Assembly: GCF_023923225.1 (NCBI RefSeq)
Contig: NZ_CP099489.1
Coordinates: forward strand, 4,278,001 to 4,342,000
Reading direction: 5' to 3'
Length of the DNA: 64,000 nucleotides
From: Ornithinimicrobium faecis
GTDB taxonomy: Bacteria > Actinomycetota > Actinomycetes > Actinomycetales > Dermatophilaceae
This document shows positions 58,142 to 64,000 of the stretch, piece after piece. The position numbers and the translations under genes were made by a program. The notes below the pieces were generated by a model. The model saw nothing but the letters and a program-made list of their open reading frames with translations, was not told where the DNA came from and made no database searches. Positions within the stretch are counted from its first letter, which is position 1, and each line of letters starts with the position of its first letter.

Positions 58142-61100
58142 GTGACGTTGTTCGTGCACCGCGCCGTCAGCACCGACGTGCTGGCCGACGGGTTGGGGGA
58201 GCTCCTCGCGACGCCTTTGGAGGATCCGTTCGCCGAGGAGGTCGTCGCCGTGCCCGCCAAGGGTGTCGAGCGCTGGCTGGCTCAGCAGCTCTCGCACCGG
58301 CTCGGGGCGGCCCCCGGTGGTGGCGACGGTGTGTGCGCCGGGGTGCGCTTCCTCAATCCGCACTCGCTGGTCTCCCTGGTGCTCGGCATCGAGCGCGACG
58401 ACCCGTGGCATCCCGACCAGTTGACCTGGCCAGTCCTGCAGGCGATCGATGAGTCCCTCCAGGAGAGCTGGGCCGGTGCCCTGGCCGCCCACCTCGGGGC
58501 TGCGGGTGAGGCCGACGAGGTCGAGAGGGGGTTGCGGCGCGGGCGACGTTATGCCGTGGCCCGTCGCCTGGCCGGACTCTTCTCTGCGTATGCCGTGCAG
58601 CGCCCATCCATCATCGCCGACTGGCGCGAGGGTGGAGCGGGCGACGGACTGGGTGCCCCCTTGCCCGATGACCTCGCCTGGCAGCCACCCCTGTGGCGGG
58701 CGGTGCTCGACCTGGTCGAGGCGCCGGCACCAGACGTCCGGCACGACCAGGTGGCGGCGGCCCTTCGCGCGGGTGGTGAGCCCCAGGGGCTGGAGCTTCC
58801 CGGCCGGCTGTCGTTGTTCGGCCACACCCGGATCGCCGCGAGTGAGATCGAGGTGATGGCCGCCCTCGGCGAGCACCGCGACGTCCACCTCTGGCTCCCA
58901 CAGGCGTCCCCCGCGGCCTGGGATGCGTTGGCCGAGGTCGTCGCCGACGGCCCGGTCCGGCGGGCCGCCGACCCGTCGGTGGACCAGGTGCGCCACCCGC
59001 TGCTGGCCTCCCTGGGCCGGGACGCCCGCGAGCTCCAGCGCTCGCTGTCCACCACGGGGGCCACCGACGCGCGCCTCGGGGCGCTCCTGACGACACCGGC
59101 ACCGGCACCGGCACCGGCAGGGGACACTCCAACCACCCTGCTGGAGTGGCTCCAGCACGACCTGGAGCGCGACCACATCCCCGACGCCGACGAGGTGGCC
59201 GCCCGCCTCCTGACCGCCACCGACGACTCGGTGCAGGTGCACGCCTGCCACGGCAAGGGGCGTCAGATCCAGGTGCTGCGCGACGTGCTCAGCGGGCTGC
59301 TGCAGGACAACCCCGACCTCGAGCCACGCGACATCCTGGTGATGTGCCCGGACATCGACGCCTACGCGCCGCTCGTGCACGCGGGGTTCGGGCTCGGCGA
59401 GGTGGTGCGCACCGAGCAGGCTGGGGATGGGCACCCAGCCCACCGCCTGCGGGTGATGCTCGCTGACCGGGCCCCTCGGCATACCAATCCTCTGCTCGCC
59501 CTCGCCGCCCGACTGGTCGAGCTGGCAGGCGGCCGGCTGACCGCCAGCGAGGTGCTCGACCTGGCCCGTTCCGAGCCGGTGCGGCGCCGCTTCGGGCTGG
59601 ACGACGACGCCCTCGATCGGATCGCACGCTGGGTGGAGGAGGTCGCGATCCGGTGGGGTCTGGACGCCGACCACCGCGCGACCTATGACCTGCGCAACTT
59701 CCCACAGAACACCTGGCGCAGTGGCCTGGACCGGGTCCTCACCGGCGCCGCCCTGGACGGCCAGGACGTCACCCACCTCGGGCAGACCGTGGCCCTGGAC
59801 GACCTCGACAGCGGCGACATCGACCTGGCTGGTCGGCTCGCGGAGCTGATCGAGCGCCTTGGCTCGACCCTCACCGCTCTGCAGGGGTGCCGCACCGCGA
59901 GTCAGTGGAGCAGCACCCTGCACGAGGGAGTGCTCGGGCTGGCCACCACCACCGCCTCCGATGCCTGGCAGGTGACCCAGCTCGAGCGTGAGCTGGCCCG
60001 GATCGAGGCCTCCGCCGTGCGCGGTGCGAGCTCGACCGACCTGGCCCTGTCCGACGTGCGTGCCCTGCTTGAGGAGCACCTGAGTGGCCGGGCGACGCGG
60101 TCGAGCTTTCGCACCGGCACCCTGACCGTCTGCACGATGGTGCCGATGCGCTCGGTGCCGCACCGGGTGGTGGCTCTCGTGGGGATGGACGACGGCATCT
60201 TCCCGCGCACGACCACCCCCGACGGTGACGACGCCCTGGCCCGCCACCCGATGACCGGTGAGCGGGACACCCGCGCCGAGGACCGCCAGCTGCTGCTCGA
60301 CGCAGTGATGGCCGCCGGGCAGACGCTGGTCATCACCTACACCGGCGCGGATGAGCACAGCGGCGCCGAGCGTCCACCCGCCGTTCCGTTGGGAGAGCTG
60401 CTCGATGCCCTGGCGGAGACCGCCCACCGTCCCGCCAGCGCCCCCGCTCTGGTCCGCCGGCACCCGCTGCAGTCCTATGACGTGCGCAACCTCGGCGGCA
60501 CCGCACCGGGCGAGCCCGCCCTGCTGGCCGACGACGCGCCCTTCAGCTTCGACCCCGCAGCCCTGGCTGGCGGTCGGGCCCACCAGGCCCGCCCGGTGGT
60601 GTCGGAGTCCGAGCAGGCTGCTGCTCCGGTCTCTGCTGCGCTGCTGCCCGAGCCGTTGCCGCCCCTGGTCGGGGACGACCTCGCCCTCGAGGACCTCCAG
60701 CGCTTCCTGGCCCACCCCGCCCAGGCCTTCCTGCGCCAGCGGCTGGGCCTGCTGCTCCCCGACGAGCCTGAGGAACCGTCCGAGGGCATCCCGATCGACC
60801 TCGACGGGCTGGAGCGTTGGCAGATCGGCGACCGGATGCTGCGGGCCGTGCTCTCGGGCACCCCACCGGAGCAGGCCCGACAGCACGAGCTCTGGCGCGG
60901 CAGCGTGCCGCCGGGCGAGCTCGGCCAGGCGGTGCTGGACGACATCTCTGCCAACGTCCGGGGCATCCACCTGGCCTCGCGGGACCTCCACAGCGACACG
61001 GCGTCAAGCACTGACCTCGACATCGAGCTGCCCGACGGGCGCCGGCTCACCGGCACCGTCAGCGGACTGCACGGCAGCGACCCGCGCGTGATCACCAGCA

Positions 61101-61636
61101 CCTACTCCTCCATCAAGGCCAAGCAACGACTGCGCTCCTGGGTGACGGTGCTGGCCCTGGCCGCCGCGGGTCACGAGGACGCCACCAGCCACGTCGTCGG
61201 ACAGCTCAAACGCGGCCGCAAACCCGGGGTGGGCCACTTCACCCACGGTCCCGTGGACCGCCCCGTCGCGCTCACCCTGCTGGGGCAGCTCGTCGACCTC
61301 TATGACCGCGGCATGCGGGCGCCCCTACCCCTGGGGGTGCAGACGGCCTGTGCGTTCGTGGAGACCTTTCACGCCCGCGGTGATGAGCAGGCCGCGTTCT
61401 ATGACGCGGAGAAAAAGTGGAATGCCAGCACCGGGGCCTTCACCTTCCCCGGCGAGCAGGATGACCCCGCGTTTGTGCGGGTCCTCGGTGCCGGGGCCCG
61501 GCTGCGCGACGTCGCCGGCGAGCCTGCCGCGGACGAGCAGTGGACCGACGGCGTCACCACCCGGTTCAGCCAGTTGGCCCTGCGCGTCTGGCAGCCGTTG
61601 ATCGCCACCGATGCCGAGCGAAGGGAGTGGGTGTGA
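58142..61636 (+). CDS. recC: Exodeoxyribonuclease V subunit RecC
   Basis: 1164 residues from the leaderless GTG at 58142. Starts TLFVHRAVSTDVLADGLGELL and continues VVAVPAKGVERWLAQQLSHRLG, the typical RecC N-terminus. SLFGHTRIAASEIEVM, VQVHACHGKGRQIQVLRDVL, PRDILVMCPDIDAYAPLV and RVVALVGMDDGIFPR follow in the order of the inactivated helicase domains of RecC. The C-terminal part is the RecC nuclease-like region involved in Chi reading. Works with RecB (next gene, GTGA overlap) and RecD in double-strand break repair. The long minus-strand reading frame across it is a shadow of high-GC codon use. Confidence 0.93.
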   Translation: MTLFVHRAVSTDVLADGLGELLATPLEDPFAEEVVAVPAKGVERWLAQQLSHRLGAAPGGGDGVCAGVRFLNPHSLVSLVLGIERDDPWHPDQLTWPVLQAIDESLQESWAGALAAHLGAAGEADEVERGLRRGRRYAVARRLAGLFSAYAVQRPSIIADWREGGAGDGLGAPLPDDLAWQPPLWRAVLDLVEAPAPDVRHDQVAAALRAGGEPQGLELPGRLSLFGHTRIAASEIEVMAALGEHRDVHLWLPQASPAAWDALAEVVADGPVRRAADPSVDQVRHPLLASLGRDARELQRSLSTTGATDARLGALLTTPAPAPAPAGDTPTTLLEWLQHDLERDHIPDADEVAARLLTATDDSVQVHACHGKGRQIQVLRDVLSGLLQDNPDLEPRDILVMCPDIDAYAPLVHAGFGLGEVVRTEQAGDGHPAHRLRVMLADRAPRHTNPLLALAARLVELAGGRLTASEVLDLARSEPVRRRFGLDDDALDRIARWVEEVAIRWGLDADHRATYDLRNFPQNTWRSGLDRVLTGAALDGQDVTHLGQTVALDDLDSGDIDLAGRLAELIERLGSTLTALQGCRTASQWSSTLHEGVLGLATTTASDAWQVTQLERELARIEASAVRGASSTDLALSDVRALLEEHLSGRATRSSFRTGTLTVCTMVPMRSVPHRVVALVGMDDGIFPRTTTPDGDDALARHPMTGERDTRAEDRQLLLDAVMAAGQTLVITYTGADEHSGAERPPAVPLGELLDALAETAHRPASAPALVRRHPLQSYDVRNLGGTAPGEPALLADDAPFSFDPAALAGGRAHQARPVVSESEQAAAPVSAALLPEPLPPLVGDDLALEDLQRFLAHPAQAFLRQRLGLLLPDEPEEPSEGIPIDLDGLERWQIGDRMLRAVLSGTPPEQARQHELWRGSVPPGELGQAVLDDISANVRGIHLASRDLHSDTASSTDLDIELPDGRRLTGTVSGLHGSDPRVITSTYSSIKAKQRLRSWVTVLALAAAGHEDATSHVVGQLKRGRKPGVGHFTHGPVDRPVALTLLGQLVDLYDRGMRAPLPLGVQTACAFVETFHARGDEQAAFYDAEKKWNASTGAFTFPGEQDDPAFVRVLGAGARLRDVAGEPAADEQWTDGVTTRFSQLALRVWQPLIATDAERREWV

Positions 61637-64000
61637 GCCAGCAGACCGCCGACTTCTCCATCACCGACCCACTGCCCTCGGGCACCGTGCTGCTCGAGGC
61701 CTCAGCTGGCACGGGCAAGACGTGGACCATCGCTGCCCTGGTTGCGCGCTATGTCGCGGAGGGTCACGCGCTGCTGACCGAGATGCTCATCATCACCTTC
61801 GGGCGCGCCGCCAGCCAGGAGCTGCGCGCCCGGGTGCGCGAGCAGCTGGTCGAGCTCGAGCGCGCGCTGCACCACCCTGACACTGCTGGCAGCGCGGGGT
61901 CCGGCGGTCCGCTGACCGAGCTGCTGCTCAACGTCGACGACACCGAGCGCGGGCTGCGGCTGAGCCGGGTCCGGCGCGCCCTGACCTCGTTTGACGAGGC
62001 GACCATCGCCACCACCCACCAGTTCTGCCACCAGGTGCTGCGCTCGCTCGGCGTGGCCGGCACCTCCGACGCGTCCGCCCAGCTGGTCGAGGACCTCGAC
62101 GACCTCCTGGTCGAGGTCGTCGACGACCTCTATCTGCGCGGCTTCGTCGGCTCCCGCGAGGAGCCCTTCTTCACCCGCAAGGAGGCCCTGGGCATCGCCC
62201 GCGCCGCCGTGGACGACATCCACGCCCAGCTGCGACCGGCGGAGGGCAGCGCCGAGCAGGGCTCTCCACCAGCACGGCGGGTGACCTTCGCCCAGCGGGT
62301 CCGTGACGAGCTCGACCGGCGCAAGCGGCGCCTGCAGGTGATGCACTACAACGACCTGCTCACCCAGCTCGCCGGCGCCCTGGAGGAGCCAGACTCCCTG
62401 GCGGCCCAGCGCATGCGCACCCGCTGGCGGGTGGTGCTGGTCGACGAGTTCCAGGACACCGACCCGATCCAGTGGGAGGTCCTGGACCGGGCCTTCCGTG
62501 GGCACGCGACGATGGTGCTCATCGGGGACCCCAAGCAGGCGATCTATGCCTTCCGTGGCGGTGACGTGGTCACCTATCTGCGTGCCGAGGCCCACGCCCA
62601 GGAGCGACGGACCCTGCCCACCAACTATCGCAGCGACGCCCCGGTCGTCGAGGCGCTGCAGGCGACGCTGCGCGGGTCGGCGCTCGGTGACGAGCAGATC
62701 ACCGTCGTGCCGGTCAAGGCGCACCATCAGGGCTCCCGGTTGGCCGGTCTGCCGCATCCCGGCGCTGTCCGGCTGCGCCAGGTGCTCAAGAAGGAGCACC
62801 TGCGGGGCAGCACCACCATCGGCCCGACCCGCACGCACGTGTCGCGCGATCTTGCGCTCGACATCGCCGAGCTGCTGGCGTCGGGAGCGACCTTCGATGA
62901 GCGCGCCACGGACGCCGAGGGCAACCCCGTGCCGCCGCGACCGCTGCAGGCACGCGACGTCGCGGTGCTGGCCCACGCCGGTCGGGACCTGCTCACGGCC
63001 CAGGCAGAGCTGCGTCGTCTGGGCATCCACGCCGTCAGTGCCGGAGGCGCCAGCGTCCTGCGCAGCCAGGCGGCACAGGAGTGGCTGGCGCTGCTCGACG
63101 CGATGGCAGCCCCGCACCGCTCGATGCTCACCCGGGCCGCGGCCCTGACCAACCTGGTCGGTCGGACCGCCGCCGAGCTGGACGCCGGGGGCGACGACCT
63201 CGACGACGAGCTCGCCACGACGATGCGGCGCCTGGCCGACATCTATGCCAAGCAGGGAGCCGCGGCCGTCCTGGAGTCGCTGACCATCGCCGGGCTGCCC
63301 GCCCGCGTGCTGGCACAGGTCGGCGGCGAGCGCCAGCTGACCGACCTGCAGCACGTGGGCGAGCTGCTGCACGAGATCAGCCAGCAGCCCGCCGGTGGCG
63401 GCCGCCTCGGGCTGGCGAGCCTCATCGAGTGGCTGCGCTCCCAGATGGCCGACGACGCCCCGCTGGTCTCCGGGGCTCGCAGCCGGCGTCTCGACTCCGA
63501 CGCGGCGGCCGTGCAGCTGGTGACGATCCATGCCAGCAAGGGCCTGCAATACCCCATCGTCTATTGCCCGGCCCTGTTCGATCGCTGGGTCAGCAAGACA
63601 CCGGCCCTCCCGCTGTTCCACGAGGACGGCGAGGAGCGAGCGCGCTGCCGCGACGTGGGCGGCGACGACCCCGGCAACCCCGGGTGGGAGCAGTCCGTCG
63701 CCCGCCACAAGGCCGAGGAGGCCGGTGAGGCCCTGCGCCTGCTCTATGTCGCGGTGACCCGTGCGCAGTCCCAGGTGGTCCTGTGGTGGTCCCCGACCAA
63801 CAACACCGGCAACTCCGCGCTGCACCGGCTCCTGTTCGGGCGCGAGCCGGACGGTGTCCCCGCAGTCCCGGACAGCGTCCCGGTCCCCCGCAGCGACGCA
63901 GACGCCTCCGCCCGCCTCGAGCAGTGGGCGGCCCGTGGGGCGTTCACCCTCGAGGTCGCCAACCACGCACCCGTGGTGCTGGCCCCGCCGCCAGCCGAGC
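61633..64000 (+). CDS. recB: Exodeoxyribonuclease V subunit RecB (5' part; runs off the window)
   Basis: GTG at 61633 overlaps the recC stop and is preceded by GGGAG. The frame is open to the window end (789 codons seen). SF1 helicase motifs: EASAGTGKT (Walker A, 22-30), TTHQFCHQVLRSLG, VVLVDEFQDTDPIQW (Walker B, DEFQDT), LIGDPKQAIYAFRGGD, LPTNYRSD, VTIHASKGLQYPIVY and LRLLYVAVTRA. The C-terminal nuclease domain lies beyond the window. With RecC and RecD it unwinds and degrades DNA ends and loads RecA. recD is not in view and is expected downstream. Confidence 0.93.
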   Translation, partial: MSQQTADFSITDPLPSGTVLLEASAGTGKTWTIAALVARYVAEGHALLTEMLIITFGRAASQELRARVREQLVELERALHHPDTAGSAGSGGPLTELLLNVDDTERGLRLSRVRRALTSFDEATIATTHQFCHQVLRSLGVAGTSDASAQLVEDLDDLLVEVVDDLYLRGFVGSREEPFFTRKEALGIARAAVDDIHAQLRPAEGSAEQGSPPARRVTFAQRVRDELDRRKRRLQVMHYNDLLTQLAGALEEPDSLAAQRMRTRWRVVLVDEFQDTDPIQWEVLDRAFRGHATMVLIGDPKQAIYAFRGGDVVTYLRAEAHAQERRTLPTNYRSDAPVVEALQATLRGSALGDEQITVVPVKAHHQGSRLAGLPHPGAVRLRQVLKKEHLRGSTTIGPTRTHVSRDLALDIAELLASGATFDERATDAEGNPVPPRPLQARDVAVLAHAGRDLLTAQAELRRLGIHAVSAGGASVLRSQAAQEWLALLDAMAAPHRSMLTRAAALTNLVGRTAAELDAGGDDLDDELATTMRRLADIYAKQGAAAVLESLTIAGLPARVLAQVGGERQLTDLQHVGELLHEISQQPAGGGRLGLASLIEWLRSQMADDAPLVSGARSRRLDSDAAAVQLVTIHASKGLQYPIVYCPALFDRWVSKTPALPLFHEDGEERARCRDVGGDDPGNPGWEQSVARHKAEEAGEALRLLYVAVTRAQSQVVLWWSPTNNTGNSALHRLLFGREPDGVPAVPDSVPVPRSDADASARLEQWAARGAFTLEVANHAPVVLAPPPAE

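Noticed and set aside
59101..59125. Short CACCGG-type tandem repeat within recC
   Set aside because: It encodes a simple Pro-Ala linker in frame and is too short to suggest an array or regulatory repeat.
57947..60991. 1014-codon open frame on the minus strand
   Set aside because: Antisense to recC; Gly/Gln/Val/His-rich translation with no recognisable domain.
61702..63966. 754-codon open frame on the minus strand
   Set aside because: Antisense to recB, which shows all SF1 helicase motifs in order on the plus strand.

Overview
The window looks like a chromosomal segment of a high-GC Gram-positive actinobacterium. Supporting signs are frequent GTG starts, ATGA/GTGA operon overlaps, several leaderless promoters, a RecBC pair, a Streptomyces-type branched-chain 2-oxoacid dehydrogenase operon and a DUF4235 membrane protein. 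A member of the Ornithinimicrobium/Serinicoccus/Intrasporangium group is plausible, but that is an inference from style. No rRNA, tRNA or CRISPR array was seen.

Layout. (1) 1-4.8 kb, minus strand: the first 1371 codons of a very large secreted multidomain surface protein, with a small membrane-anchored acidic protein upstream. A divergent OmpR-type regulator lacking a phosphoacceptor Asp follows, then a GT4 glycosyltransferase and a low-molecular-weight tyrosine phosphatase (4.9-7.5 kb). (2) 7.5-10.7 kb: a taurine/sulfonate ABC importer (permease, lipoprotein, ATPase) and a DUF4235 protein. (3) 10.8-39.4 kb: a large surface-glycan locus. It holds wecB, two copies of wecC, two 1500-residue glycosyltransferases each carrying several catalytic domains, two heparinase II/III-like proteins (one fused to an alpha/beta hydrolase), three sulfotransferases, a DUF6270-like protein, two related alpha/beta hydrolases, further GT4 and GT2 enzymes and two unknown proteins. 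A unit of giant glycosyltransferase (+), heparinase-like (-) and wecC (-) occurs twice in tandem. An IS3-type transposase remnant and a wecB fragment lie at the distal edge. (4) 39.4-44.1 kb: an ATP-grasp enzyme with an esterase, then a small unknown protein with a NarL-type two-component system. (5) 44.2-49.7 kb: an unusual SDR with a Cys4 motif, an Lrp-type regulator, and the E1alpha-E1beta-E2 genes of a branched-chain 2-oxoacid dehydrogenase. (6) 49.7-54.1 kb: an AT-richer two-gene insert (asparagine-synthase-like and right-handed beta-helix proteins) and a decayed alkaline phosphatase. (7) 54.4-64 kb: ordinary genes (methyltransferase, VapC-like toxin with a tiny partner, YbaK, CHAD, SnoaL-like, HTH regulator), then recC and the start of recB.

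How it fits together. WecB and WecC make UDP-ManNAcA, a uronic-acid sugar. With the multidomain glycosyltransferases, PAPS-type sulfotransferases, heparinase-fold enzymes and esterase-like decorators, region 3 is best read as biosynthesis of a sulfated, uronate-containing, glycosaminoglycan-like cell-surface polymer. The locus appears to have grown by module duplication, gene conversion between the wecC copies and import of foreign genes. The polymer's identity is an inference; the gene content and repeats are seen directly.
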